62,100 nt of DNA, taken from contig CAAFWO010000030.1 of the NCBI GenBank assembly GCA_900766735.1, positions 1 to 62,100 of the forward strand, in the 5' to 3' direction. A program made the position numbers and the translations under genes. Of this stretch, positions 50,156-59,271 are shown in pieces. The notes under the pieces were generated by a model that saw only the letters and a program-made list of their open reading frames with translations, was not told the DNA's origin and did no database searches. This DNA comes from Clostridia bacterium (GTDB lineage Bacteria; Bacillota; Clostridia; CAKSNL01; HGM11501). Position 1 is the stretch's first letter, and every line of letters starts with the position of its first letter.

Positions 50156-51898
50156 ATGAAAAACACAAAGAATGTGAAGCTTCTTCTTTGTCTTATGCTC
50201 ATCTTCTCGCTGGCGCTTTCCTTTGTTGCAAGCATTGCGGCGGAAAATGAGGATGAAGAGTTTGACGCGTGGGAATATATCGACAATTATTCCGAAAACG
50301 TCGACAAGGACGAAAACTTCGACGAAAACCTTGACAGGGCGCTCACAGGCGCGAGAGAGGACATAAGCCTTTATGCGACATGGTTCGCGCTTTTGCCTCC
50401 CGTGATCGCGATCGCTCTTGCACTCATCACGAAAGAGGTTTACTCCTCGCTCTTTATCGGAATAGTGACAGGTGCGGCTCTTTATGCCGGCGGCAGTTTC
50501 TCCGGCACGATCGACCACCTTTTTGCCGGCGGTTTCATTGCCTCGGTCGCGGACTCATATAACATCGGAATCATATTTTTCCTGATCGTTTTGGGCGCAA
50601 TTGTTGCGCTGATGAATAAGGCGGGCGGCTCTGCCGCTTTCGGAAGATGGGCGTCAAAGCACATCAAATCAAAGGTCGGCGCACAGCTGGCGACGGTTGC
50701 TCTCGGAGTGCTCATCTTTGTTGACGACTACTTTAACTGCTTAACGGTCGGCTCCGTAATGCGCCCCGTAACAGATAAGTTTAAGATCTCACGCGCAAAG
50801 CTTGCCTATGTTATCGATGCGACCGCGGCACCCGTTTGTATAATCGCTCCGATCTCTTCTTGGGCGGCGGCTGTTGCCGGCTTCGTTCCGGAGGGTCAGA
50901 ACGGTTTCTCACTCTTCATTCAGGCAATTCCTTATAATTTCTATGCATTTTTGACCATCGCTATGATGATCACTCTTGCAGTCGGAAAATTTGATTACGG
51001 ACCGATGAAAAAGCACGAGAAAAATGCCGAAGCGGGCGACCTTTTCTCATCAGACGATGCAGAGGCTTTCAAGGCGCTTGAAAATGCAGGTGAAGGCAAA
51101 AAGGGAATCGTGTGGGATCTTGTCGCACCGGTTGCAGTGCTCATCGTTGCCTGCATATTGGGGCTCATTTATTCGGGCGGATTCTTCACTGCCGGCGCTG
51201 ACGGATATAAGGATTTTATCGTCGCATTCTCCGAGGCGGACGCTTCTGTCGGCCTTGTCTGCGGCGCGTTTGCCGGCCTCATATTCAGCGTTATATACTT
51301 TATGTTAAGAAAAGTGTTAAGCTTCAAAGAGTGCATGGAGTCGCTTCCCGAGGGCTTCAAGGCGATGGTACCGGCTATCATGATTTTAGGCTGTGCATGG
51401 ACACTTAAGACGATGACGGACAGCCTTGGCGCAAAGATCGTTATTGCCGAGTTCGTTAGACATTATGCCGGTGCGGCGATAGTGATGCTTCCGGCGATCG
51501 TATTCTTAATCGCATGCGGCCTCGCATTCGCGACCGGAACATCGTGGGGCACATTCGGAATTCTTATTCCCATCGTTCTTGCAATTTTCGGAAACAACGC
51601 GCTTGACAACACGATCTGTGTTATAGCGATCTCTGCCTGCATGGCAGGTGCTGTCTGCGGCGATCACTGCTCGCCTATATCCGACACGACCATTATGGCG
51701 TCGGCCGGAAGCCAGTCAAACCACATAAATCATGTTACGACACAGCTTCCTTACGCTATCACCGTTGCGGCGGTATCGTTCGTTTGCTACATCGTTGCAG
51801 GATTCGTACAGAGCGCGGTCATCATGCTTCCTTTGAGCATCGTGCTCATGGTGTTAACGCTTTTGATCATCAAAAAGTGCACCGCAGAAAAGGAATAA
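50156..51898 (+). CDS. lysW: NhaC-family transporter, probable lysine transporter LysW
   Basis: A 580-residue membrane protein with about 12 spans of the NhaC Na+/H+ antiporter family. The first 25 residues look like a cleavable signal or first span, followed by a strongly acidic stretch (about 30-65, ENEDEEFDAWEYID...) that is unusual. Family motifs are seen in VDDYFNCLTVGSVMRPVTDK near 193-212, FATGTSWGTFGILIP near 460 and GDHCSPISDTTIMASAG near 500. NhaC-type genes under L-box control were assigned to lysine uptake (LysW) in comparative studies. The riboswitch here makes lysine the likely substrate. Confidence 0.88.
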   Translation: MKNTKNVKLLLCLMLIFSLALSFVASIAAENEDEEFDAWEYIDNYSENVDKDENFDENLDRALTGAREDISLYATWFALLPPVIAIALALITKEVYSSLFIGIVTGAALYAGGSFSGTIDHLFAGGFIASVADSYNIGIIFFLIVLGAIVALMNKAGGSAAFGRWASKHIKSKVGAQLATVALGVLIFVDDYFNCLTVGSVMRPVTDKFKISRAKLAYVIDATAAPVCIIAPISSWAAAVAGFVPEGQNGFSLFIQAIPYNFYAFLTIAMMITLAVGKFDYGPMKKHEKNAEAGDLFSSDDAEAFKALENAGEGKKGIVWDLVAPVAVLIVACILGLIYSGGFFTAGADGYKDFIVAFSEADASVGLVCGAFAGLIFSVIYFMLRKVLSFKECMESLPEGFKAMVPAIMILGCAWTLKTMTDSLGAKIVIAEFVRHYAGAAIVMLPAIVFLIACGLAFATGTSWGTFGILIPIVLAIFGNNALDNTICVIAISACMAGAVCGDHCSPISDTTIMASAGSQSNHINHVTTQLPYAITVAAVSFVCYIVAGFVQSAVIMLPLSIVLMVLTLLIIKKCTAEKE

Positions 51899-51909
51899 AA
51901 AAATATTAT

Positions 51910-51944
51910 CTCCGCTTTCCCGCTTCGGGAGAGCGGAGTTTTTT
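51910..51944 (+). terminator. Intrinsic terminator after the lysine transporter
   Basis: CTCCGCT...CCCG, loop, CGGG...AGCGGAG, then TTTTTT. Confidence 0.88.
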
Positions 51945-51965
51945 ATTTCCCGGGAAATCTAATGT

Positions 51966-51994
51966 TTGACGAAAGAAAGAATATGTGGTATACT
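51966..51994 (+). promoter_or_regulatory. Promoter of the hflX operon
   Basis: TTGACG (51966-51971), 17-base spacer ending TGTGG, TATACT (51989-51994). Confidence 0.8.
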
Positions 51995-52071
51995 AAACTG
52001 TAAGATTATGATTGCATAAAAAGTTATGAAAAATATATAACTAAAGTAAGACCTTGAAAACGGAGGCATTT

Positions 52072-53337
52072 ATGGAGGAAACGATAAAAGAGGCGGAAAA
52101 AGTCGTCATCGCCGGTGTTCATACCGATGCGCTTAACAGCCTGTCCGATACGACCGAGGAGTCGATGCGCGAGTTAAACGAGCTTGTCGAGACCGCGGGC
52201 GGAATCGTCGTCGGCGAGATGGTGCAAAACCGCCATGTGATAGAAACGGGAACATATTTCGGCGAGGGCAAGCTTACCGAGCTTAAAAACGCGTGCGAAA
52301 CGCTTGACGCGTCTATGGTTGTCGTTGACGATGAGCTGACCGGCGCGCAGATAAGAAACATCGAAGAGGCACTCGGCGGCATCACGGTAATTGACAGAAA
52401 CACATTGATACTCGATATTTTCGCGCAGAGAGCGAAAAGTGCGGAGGGCAAGATACAGGTCGCGCTCGCACAGATGAAATATATGCTTCCCAGGCTATCG
52501 GGCATGGGAAATCAGCTTTCGCGCCAGGGCGGCGGAATCGGAACGAGAGGCCCGGGCGAAACGAAGCTCGAGACCGACCGCCGTCACATAATGAGGCGCG
52601 TGTCCGCCCTTAAAGAAGAGCTTTCTGAGATCGAAAAACGCAGGGACTTTTCACGCCGCAGAAGGAAGAAGGACGGGATTATGACCGCGGCTATCGTCGG
52701 CTACACCAATGCCGGGAAGTCGACGCTTATAAATGCGCTTACCGGCTCTGAAGTGACGGCGAGAAACAGGCTTTTTGAAACGCTTGACTTAACGAGCCGC
52801 GCGCTCACGCTTTCCGACTCGCGCGAGGTGAGGGTGATAGACACGGTCGGGTTCATAAGGAGGCTTCCGCACCAGTTTATCGAAGCGTTCAAGTCGACCC
52901 TTGAAGAGGCCATTCAGGCAGATATTTTAATTCATGTCATAGATTCGTCAAGCCCGGAGATGGAAAACCACATCACGGTCGTGAGAAAGCTTTTGGAGGA
53001 ATTGGGCTGCGGCGATAAGCCTGTTATCGGCGTGTTTAATAAGATCGACATCGCGAATGACATTCACCCCGGAAAGCACGGCTTTTCGCATTTTGTCAGC
53101 ATATCGGCAAAAAGCGGAGAGGGAATGGATGACCTTATTAAAGAGATCGAAGAGGTTCTGCCCGGAAAGAAACGAAGCGTCAGGCTTTTGATACCCTACA
53201 GCGACGGGGCGGTTCTTTCGGCTATCCATGATAACGAGCTTGTCAAAAGCGTCGAATATACCGGCGAGGGAACTTTGGTCGAGGCGATGCTTGACAGCGT
53301 GACATATGAAAGGTACAAGCGCTATGAACTTTTATAA
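52072..53337 (+). CDS. hflX: Ribosome-splitting GTPase HflX
   Basis: A 421-residue GTPase that binds stalled or hibernating 70S ribosomes and separates their subunits. The N-terminal HflX domain (about 1-190) ends with the glycine-rich RQGGGIGTRGPGETKLE linker; the G domain has G1 GYTNAGKSTLINAL, G3 DTVGFIRRLP and G4 FNKID. The ATG at 52072 has GGAGG six bases upstream; an upstream TTG (52054) is unlikely. It begins a run hflX-yigZ-rex-murI-MATE with overlapping or tightly spaced genes. Confidence 0.95.
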   Translation: MEETIKEAEKVVIAGVHTDALNSLSDTTEESMRELNELVETAGGIVVGEMVQNRHVIETGTYFGEGKLTELKNACETLDASMVVVDDELTGAQIRNIEEALGGITVIDRNTLILDIFAQRAKSAEGKIQVALAQMKYMLPRLSGMGNQLSRQGGGIGTRGPGETKLETDRRHIMRRVSALKEELSEIEKRRDFSRRRRKKDGIMTAAIVGYTNAGKSTLINALTGSEVTARNRLFETLDLTSRALTLSDSREVRVIDTVGFIRRLPHQFIEAFKSTLEEAIQADILIHVIDSSSPEMENHITVVRKLLEELGCGDKPVIGVFNKIDIANDIHPGKHGFSHFVSISAKSGEGMDDLIKEIEEVLPGKKRSVRLLIPYSDGAVLSAIHDNELVKSVEYTGEGTLVEAMLDSVTYERYKRYELL

Positions 53338-53956
53338 AACGGTGAAAAAGGCGTCTTCTGCCGAATTCACGGAAAAAAAGTCGCGCTTTATAGGCTATGT
53401 TTCGCCGGTGAGGACCGAGGAGGAGGCGATCGCCTTCGTGACGGCCATCAAGAAAAAGCACCCGGACGCGCGGCATAATGTCTATGCCTATCAGGTGAGA
53501 GAGAACAACATCACAAGGTTTTCGGACGACGGGGAGCCCTCGGGCACGGCCGGAATGCCGGTGCTCGGCGTTGTGAGAAAAAGAGGGCTTACCGATACGG
53601 CTATTGTAGTGACAAGGTATTTCGGCGGAATACTATTGGGCGGAGGCGGTCTTGTGCGCGCATATTCGCGCGCCGCGTCGGACGCTATCGATGCGTCGGG
53701 ATGCGTTAAGATGGTCTACTCGTCCGTCTATAAAATAAGCTGCGCATATCACTTTTTCGGGAAAATTGAGTATGAGCTTAAAAAAATGGAGCTTTGCGCC
53801 GAAAACACGGAGTTTTTGTCGGACATCAGCTTCTTTCTGTGCGTCACCGAAGAAAAAGAAGAGCTGATGAAAAAACGGCTGACCGAGGCAACGGGCGGCT
53901 CGGCCGTGATCGAAAAGACAGGCGAACGGTTCGCCGCATACGATGAGGAGGATTAA
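53324..53956 (+). CDS. YigZ/IMPACT-family protein
   Basis: A 210-residue protein of the conserved YigZ family. The N-terminal IMPACT domain (about 10-115) contains KKSRFIGYV, ARHNVYAY, RFSDDGEPSGTAGMP and the basic-glycine segment VVTRYFGGILLGGGGLVRAY. A small C-terminal DUF1949-type domain follows. Related proteins bear on translation or proline-peptide metabolism, but the bacterial role is not settled. Its start lies inside the end of hflX (14-base overlap), with AAAGG as ribosome site. Confidence 0.9.
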   Translation: MNFYKTVKKASSAEFTEKKSRFIGYVSPVRTEEEAIAFVTAIKKKHPDARHNVYAYQVRENNITRFSDDGEPSGTAGMPVLGVVRKRGLTDTAIVVTRYFGGILLGGGGLVRAYSRAASDAIDASGCVKMVYSSVYKISCAYHFFGKIEYELKKMELCAENTEFLSDISFFLCVTEEKEELMKKRLTEATGGSAVIEKTGERFAAYDEED

Positions 53957-53958
53957 AA

Positions 53959-54585
53959 GTGGAAAAGAATGTTCCTTTGGTTGTTATAAGAAGATTGCCC
54001 AGATACTACAGGTATCTTACCGATCTTAAGGATATGGGGATCGAGCGCGTTTCAAGCCAGGTTTTGAGCAAAAAGCTCGGATTCACCGCGTCTCAGGTCA
54101 GACAGGATTTAAATTGCTTCGGCGGCTTCGGCCAGCAGGGCTATGGCTATAATGTGGAGATACTCAGAGACGAGATCAGTAAGATATTAGGGCTTGATAA
54201 GTGCTATAAGGTCATCATAATCGGTGCCGGAAATTTAGGACATGCACTTTTGAACTATCCGGGATTTTCAAAGCGCGGCTTCCGCTTTATCGGAATTTTC
54301 GACAATAATCCCGAAACGGTCGGCAAAAACGCGGGAAAGCTCAAGGTCACCGGAATGGATAAGCTTGAGGAGTTCTGCGAAAAGAACAAGCCGGATATTG
54401 CGGCGCTCGCGATCCCGAGGGACGGAACGAGCGAGGTCGCGAAAAAGCTTGAGGCTCTTGGCATAAAGGGCCTTTGGAACTTCTCGCATGTCGAGATCAC
54501 GAGCCATCTGCCGGTCGAAAACGTTCACTTAAGCGACAGCTTGATGACGCTGGCATATGAAATATCATCTGAGGAAAACGAGTGA
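53959..54585 (+). CDS. rex: Redox-sensing transcriptional repressor Rex
   Basis: A 208-residue repressor that senses the NADH/NAD ratio and controls fermentation genes. The N-terminal winged helix includes RLPRYYRYLTDLKDMGIERVSSQ and FTASQVRQDLNCFGGFGQQGYGY; the Rossmann domain has VIIIGAGNLGHALLNY near 88 and FDNNPETVGK near 115. The start is GTG with GAGGAGG upstream. It points to an anaerobic, fermentative life. It overlaps murI by four bases. Confidence 0.96.
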   Translation: MEKNVPLVVIRRLPRYYRYLTDLKDMGIERVSSQVLSKKLGFTASQVRQDLNCFGGFGQQGYGYNVEILRDEISKILGLDKCYKVIIIGAGNLGHALLNYPGFSKRGFRFIGIFDNNPETVGKNAGKLKVTGMDKLEEFCEKNKPDIAALAIPRDGTSEVAKKLEALGIKGLWNFSHVEITSHLPVENVHLSDSLMTLAYEISSEENE

Positions 54586-55370
54586 GTTTTATGAGTGATA
54601 AAAGACCCGTGGCGGTGTTCGATTCGGGCGTCGGCGGAATAAGCGTGTTAAAGGAGCTTTACGCCCTGATGCCGTGCGAAAATTACATATATTTCGGAGA
54701 CAGCAAAAATGCGCCCTACGGAAGCCGTGAGCCGGACGAAGTTAAGGCACTTGTCTTAAAAAACGCCGATTACTTAGCATCAATGGGCGTTAAGGCGCTC
54801 GTCGTTGCGTGCAACACTGCGACAAGCGTGGCAATAGAGGACTTAAGGCGCATTTACGACATGCCCGTTATCGGGGTGGAGCCGGCATTAAAGCCGGCGG
54901 TGCTCTATAAGGAACACTCGGCCGTCGCCGTTATGGCAACGCCTATAACGGTGCATGAGGCAAAGTTTAATGTCCTGATGAAGCATTATGAAGACAGGGC
55001 GAGAATTATCCCCATCGCATGCGACCTTTTGGCAGGATATGTTGAAAGAGGCATATTTGAGGGGCGCGAGCTTGAGGAATATATCGCGTCGCTTTTTTCC
55101 GGGCTCGGAAAGATCGATTCTGTTGTTTTGGGGTGCACACACTATCCTTTTGTGAGAAAGACGATAAGAAGGGTTATAGGGCCGGAAGTTAAGATATTCG
55201 ACGGGGGCGAGGGCACGGCCAGAGAGACGCGCCGCCGCCTTAATGAGCAAGGCATTTTAAAGACAGACGGAGAAAAAGGAAAAGTGACATTTTTAAACAG
55301 CCTTGAAAGCAAGAAGGAAGAGGCTTTTTCGAAAATGCTTTTTTCCTCGCCGATAGGAGAAGACTTATGA
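54582..55370 (+). CDS. murI: Glutamate racemase
   Basis: A 262-residue racemase producing D-glutamate for peptidoglycan. The two catalytic cysteines are in VACNTATSVA (about 75) and LGCTHYPFVRKT (about 187); FDSGVGGISVLKEL (13-26) and FGDSKNAPYGSR mark the substrate site. The start may be the GTG at 54582, which overlaps the rex stop, or the ATG at 54591. It overlaps the MATE gene by four bases. Confidence 0.95.
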   Translation: MSFMSDKRPVAVFDSGVGGISVLKELYALMPCENYIYFGDSKNAPYGSREPDEVKALVLKNADYLASMGVKALVVACNTATSVAIEDLRRIYDMPVIGVEPALKPAVLYKEHSAVAVMATPITVHEAKFNVLMKHYEDRARIIPIACDLLAGYVERGIFEGRELEEYIASLFSGLGKIDSVVLGCTHYPFVRKTIRRVIGPEVKIFDGGEGTARETRRRLNEQGILKTDGEKGKVTFLNSLESKKEEAFSKMLFSSPIGEDL

Positions 55371-56710
55371 CGGACAACAGCTTTTTCGGAACGGAAAGCA
55401 TCGGTAAAATATTAATAAAAATAGCGCCTCCGGTGATGCTTGCACAGCTCATTATGGCGCTTTATAATATTGTGGACAGCTTCTTTGTCGGCCGTTATTC
55501 CGACGATGCGCTGACCGCTGTCACGGTCGTTTATCCGATGCAGATAATAATCATCGCGCTCTCGGTCGGCACGGGCGTCGGCGTCAATATTTATATGGCG
55601 AGGAAGGACGCGCTGGGCGAAAAAGATAAGGCGGATGGAGCGGCAGGAACGGCCAATGTTCTTGCCTTTTTGTCATGGGCCGTTTTTGCTGTTTTATCAT
55701 TTCTTTTGATGAGACCGTATGTTATGACCTCCGCCACGGGAGCGGGTGCAATCGAGCAGGCCGTGATATACGGAAACATCGTGTGTGTCGGCTCTGTCGG
55801 CACGTTTTTTGAGGCAAGCTGGTCAAAGATACACCAGGCGCGCGGAAATATGCGCCGGCCGATGGCGGCACAGGTTGCCGGCGCGCTGACAAATGTTGTG
55901 CTTGATCCGGTTTTGATATTCGGGCTCGGGCCGTTTCCCGAAATGGGGATCGCCGGCGCGGCATACGCGACGGTTATCGGCCAGGCGGTGTCGGCAGTCG
56001 TCACATTTCCGGGTGCGTTTTTCCGCGTGCCGGAAATGAAAACGATGCCGCACTACATAAAAAAGATATATGTATACGGATATTCTTCGATCGCAATGGA
56101 AATGCTTTTCACAGTGTATATTTTTATTCTGAACACGATTCTGGCAACGTTTTCAGACTCGGCAGTCACCGTGCTCGGGCTTTACTACAAGTCACAGAAC
56201 TTCTTTTTCATTCCGCTGATCGGTCTGCAGACGTGCATCGTGCCGGTGATAAGCTATAACTTTGCGCGGAAAAGCTATGACAGGTGCCGGAATATAATGC
56301 GCACATCGCTTTTCGTTTCGCTTGTATTTATGGTGATAGGAATCGTCCTTTTCGTGTTCTTCCCGGAGACTGTTATGAGAGTGTTCTCAAAGTCGGACGA
56401 GGTCATAGTAATCGGAAAAACGGCGTTCCCGATTATCGGACTGAGTTTTATATCGGCGGTTTTTTCGCTGATGCTTCCGGTGTTTTTCCAGGCGATAGGA
56501 AGGGGAATGACATGCCTTTTGTTAATGCTGACAAGGCAGATCTTTGTGCTCGTGCCCTCGTTTTATCTTTTTTCGAAGATCGGGCTCTCATACACATGGC
56601 TTGCGTTCCCGATAGCGGAGACGACGGCCGGAGCGGTCGGCCTCATACTCTATATCAAACAGCTTAAGGCGTGGCGCGTTTTGGGAAAATCCACTAAAGC
56701 GGAGGCTTAA
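55367..56710 (+). CDS. MATE-family efflux transporter
   Basis: A 447-residue, 12-span exporter that pumps cationic compounds or metabolites out using Na+ or H+. The N-terminus has FGTESIGKILIKIAPPVMLAQ and ALYNIVDSFFVGRYSDDALTA; the pseudo-twofold repeat appears around residue 230. It is an intact example of the family whose remnant is at 8867. As the last gene of the hflX unit it is ended by the strong terminator at 56729. Confidence 0.9.
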   Translation: MTDNSFFGTESIGKILIKIAPPVMLAQLIMALYNIVDSFFVGRYSDDALTAVTVVYPMQIIIIALSVGTGVGVNIYMARKDALGEKDKADGAAGTANVLAFLSWAVFAVLSFLLMRPYVMTSATGAGAIEQAVIYGNIVCVGSVGTFFEASWSKIHQARGNMRRPMAAQVAGALTNVVLDPVLIFGLGPFPEMGIAGAAYATVIGQAVSAVVTFPGAFFRVPEMKTMPHYIKKIYVYGYSSIAMEMLFTVYIFILNTILATFSDSAVTVLGLYYKSQNFFFIPLIGLQTCIVPVISYNFARKSYDRCRNIMRTSLFVSLVFMVIGIVLFVFFPETVMRVFSKSDEVIVIGKTAFPIIGLSFISAVFSLMLPVFFQAIGRGMTCLLLMLTRQIFVLVPSFYLFSKIGLSYTWLAFPIAETTAGAVGLILYIKQLKAWRVLGKSTKAEA

Positions 56711-56728
56711 TTATAATAACCGCATAAA

Positions 56729-56762
56729 TATAGCGTAGCGGTTATAAAACCGCTACGCTATA
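56729..56762. terminator. Perfect 15-bp hairpin terminator
   Basis: TATAGCGTAGCGGTT and AACCGCTACGCTATA around ATAA, followed by AAAA on the right and AT-rich sequence on the left; placed between the MATE gene and the convergent stalk-domain gene. Confidence 0.8.
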
Positions 56763-56802
56763 AAAACCTGACTTTTTGGGGGATTGTGTTGATTCGCGGC
56801 CC

Positions 56803-57138
56803 CTATTTTTGTATGGTTATTATATTTGTTCTACCGTCCCATGCAACATCAGCTCCCAAAGATTCTGCGACGAATCTTAACGGCACATATGTTCTGCCGC
56901 CAGAAACAAAAGCGTTGGCGCTGAGCTCCACTTCCCAAGCGTTGTCAATACCGCTGCCGCTTATAGTCAGCTCACATTTTTCAGGGCTTATCGACCAATA
57001 TACGCTTGAAGTTTGTGCTCCGCATTCTCCGCTGTCTCTTGACGAAGAGCCTCCGTTTGATGCGTTTGCGGTCGCAGCAAACACTGTGGCTGTAATTATA
57101 ATTAATGCCAAAATTGCCGACACCGTTTTGTTCAGCAT
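56803..57138 (-). CDS. Short secreted protein with a copper amine oxidase-like stalk domain
   Basis: About 111 residues. A signal peptide (TVSAILALIIITATVFAATANA) is followed by a linker with SGECGAQ...VYWSISPEKCELTISGSG, which matches the GxCGxxxxWxL...LTISGxG unit seen in clostridial BspA-like surface proteins. The last 35 residues are a single stalk domain (SGGRTYVPLRFVAESLGADVAWDGRTNIITI). Intact stalk proteins are usually much longer, so this may be a minimal secreted form or a remnant joining two domain families. The ATG at 57138 is chosen because GGTGAG lies just upstream. It seems to be transcribed alone. Confidence 0.7.
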   Translation of the reverse strand: MLNKTVSAILALIIITATVFAATANASNGGSSSRDSGECGAQTSSVYWSISPEKCELTISGSGIDNAWEVELSANAFVSGGRTYVPLRFVAESLGADVAWDGRTNIITIQK

Positions 57139-57317
57139 TCCTCTCACCATACTTAAAAACAATCATTTCTTAAAGTGAGATATATAATTATACCATATAT
57201 TACCTGTCCAATCAACCGTTTGCGTTAATTTTTTTGGGATGTTTGTGAATTTTTCAGACACATGGTCATTATATATTGCCGAAATGCAACAATCCCATAC
57301 ATAACACTGCTTTTTGC

Positions 57318-57346
57318 TTGACAAAAAAGAGCATTTATTGTAAAAT
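57318..57346 (+). promoter_or_regulatory. Promoter of typA
   Basis: TTGACA (57318-57323), 17-base spacer, TAAAAT (57341-57346), 37 bases before the start codon. Confidence 0.82.
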
Positions 57347-57383
57347 AAATAAGTTAAGTTTTTTTCGAGAAAGAAGAGATACG

Positions 57384-59219
57384 ATGAATACCGAAAATAT
57401 AAGAAACGTGGCGATAATAGCACACGTCGATCACGGGAAGACGACGCTTGTCGACGCGATGTTAAAGCAGAGCGGAACGTTCAGGCAGAACGAACAGGTT
57501 CAGGAGCGCGTTATGGACTCCGGAGACCTTGAAAGAGAAAGAGGAATCACGATCCTTGCTAAAAACACCTCGCTTTATTATAATGATGTCAAGATAAATA
57601 TAGTCGATACTCCCGGCCATGCCGATTTCGGGGGCGAGGTTGAGCGTGCGCTCGAGATGGTCGACGGCGTTCTTTTGCTGGTCGACGCGTTTGAGGGCTG
57701 TATGCCGCAGACGAGGTTCGTACTTAAAAAGGCGCTTGCATTAAACCTTGTGCCGATAATCGTCGTAAATAAGGTCGACAGGCCGAACGCGAGACCTTAC
57801 GAGGTCGTTGACGAGGTGTTAGAGCTCTTTATGGACCTTGACGCGACGGACGAACAGCTTGACTCGCCGGTCATCTATGCCTCCGGGCGTGACGGTTGGG
57901 CGAGCATGGACGCGGAGGCGACAAGCGGCGATATGAAGCCCCTGTTCGACCTCATATTAAAGCACGTTCCGGCACCTAAGGGTGACGCGTCGGAACCTTT
58001 TCAGATGCTTGTTTCAAATATCGATTTTGACGGATATACCGGAAGGATCGCGGTCGGCACGATCGAGCGCGGAACTATAAAGACGGGAAGCAATGTAACT
58101 GTCTCGGCGCGCGACGGGAAGACCAGACAGGGCAAGATCGCCGCTGTCTATACCTATGAGGGGCTTAAAAGAAGCCCGGCGGAATCTGCCGGCGCCGGCG
58201 AGGTCGTGTGCCTTTCCGGAATAACGGATATTGAGATCGGCGAAACGCTGTGCGACCCGGCGAAGGTTGAGCCGCTTCCGTTTGTCGAGATCGATCAGCC
58301 CGTCATGTCAATGACGTTTTCAATCAATAACAGCCCGTTTGCGGGCCGCGAGGGAAGCTTTGTAACATCGAGGCATCTTCGCGAAAGACTGTATAAAGAG
58401 CTTGAAAGCAACATAAGCTTAAGAGTGGAGGACACCGACAGCGCGGATTCGTTTGTCGTATCGGGAAGAGGTGAGCTGCATCTTTCGGTTCTCATCGAGA
58501 ATATGCGCCGCCAGGGCTATGAGTTCCAGGTTTCACGCCCGCAGGTTATTTTCAAGACCGGCGAAAACGACGAGAAATTAGAGCCTATCGAGGATCTTTT
58601 CATCGACGTGCCGGACGAGTACACGGGCGCGGTTATGGAAAGCTCGGCGAAGAGAAAAGCGGAGCTTACCAATATGGTGCCGATAGCCGGCGGATATACA
58701 AGACTTGAATTCAACATTCCGTCAAGAGGACTCATAGGCTACAGAACCGAGCTTTTGACGGCAACAAAGGGCACGGCGGTCATCAACTCCATGCTTAAGG
58801 ACTATGAGCCTTATAAGGGCGATATTCCGGAACGTTCGAGAGGATCGCTCATCGCATTTGAAACAGGCGAGGCGGTAACATACGGCCTCTTTAACGCACA
58901 GGACAGAGGAACGCTCTTCATCAAGCCCGGCGATAAGGTTTATGAGGGTATGATCGTCGGCGAGAACTGCCGTGTGGACGATGTTGTTGTCAATGTGTGC
59001 AAGAAAAAGCACATTACCAACACCCGTGCCTCCGGATCGGACGACGCGTTAAAGCTCACTCCGCCTAAGGATATGAGCCTTGAACAGTGCCTCGAGTTCA
59101 TTACGGCGGACGAGCTTTTGGAGGTCACACCCGAAAGTCTGAGATTAAGAAAGAGACTGCTCACGGCCGATCAGCGCGCAAAAGCGGATCACAGAGCAAA
59201 GCTCAACGCGGATAAATAA
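57384..59219 (+). CDS. typA: Ribosome-associated GTPase TypA/BipA
   Basis: A 611-residue translational GTPase related to EF-G that helps ribosome assembly and stress adaptation. G1 AHVDHGKTTLVDAM (12-25), the switch region GDLERERGITILAKN, G3 DTPGHADFGGEVERAL and G4 VNKVDRPNARP are all present. The C-terminus contains the BipA-specific GLIGYRTELLTATKG and KKKHITNTRASGSDDALKL. The ATG at 57384 is set by the family N-terminus; its ribosome site is weak. Confidence 0.96.
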   Translation: MNTENIRNVAIIAHVDHGKTTLVDAMLKQSGTFRQNEQVQERVMDSGDLERERGITILAKNTSLYYNDVKINIVDTPGHADFGGEVERALEMVDGVLLLVDAFEGCMPQTRFVLKKALALNLVPIIVVNKVDRPNARPYEVVDEVLELFMDLDATDEQLDSPVIYASGRDGWASMDAEATSGDMKPLFDLILKHVPAPKGDASEPFQMLVSNIDFDGYTGRIAVGTIERGTIKTGSNVTVSARDGKTRQGKIAAVYTYEGLKRSPAESAGAGEVVCLSGITDIEIGETLCDPAKVEPLPFVEIDQPVMSMTFSINNSPFAGREGSFVTSRHLRERLYKELESNISLRVEDTDSADSFVVSGRGELHLSVLIENMRRQGYEFQVSRPQVIFKTGENDEKLEPIEDLFIDVPDEYTGAVMESSAKRKAELTNMVPIAGGYTRLEFNIPSRGLIGYRTELLTATKGTAVINSMLKDYEPYKGDIPERSRGSLIAFETGEAVTYGLFNAQDRGTLFIKPGDKVYEGMIVGENCRVDDVVVNVCKKKHITNTRASGSDDALKLTPPKDMSLEQCLEFITADELLEVTPESLRLRKRLLTADQRAKADHRAKLNADK

Positions 59220-59223
59220 GCTT

Positions 59224-59257
59224 TATAAGAGAGCCTTTTTGACTCTCTTATATTTTT
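59224..59257 (+). terminator. Intrinsic terminator after typA
   Basis: TATAAGAGAG, nine-base loop, CTCTCTTATA, then TTTTTAA. Confidence 0.9.
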
Positions 59258-59271
59258 AAGGAGGGAGAAAA

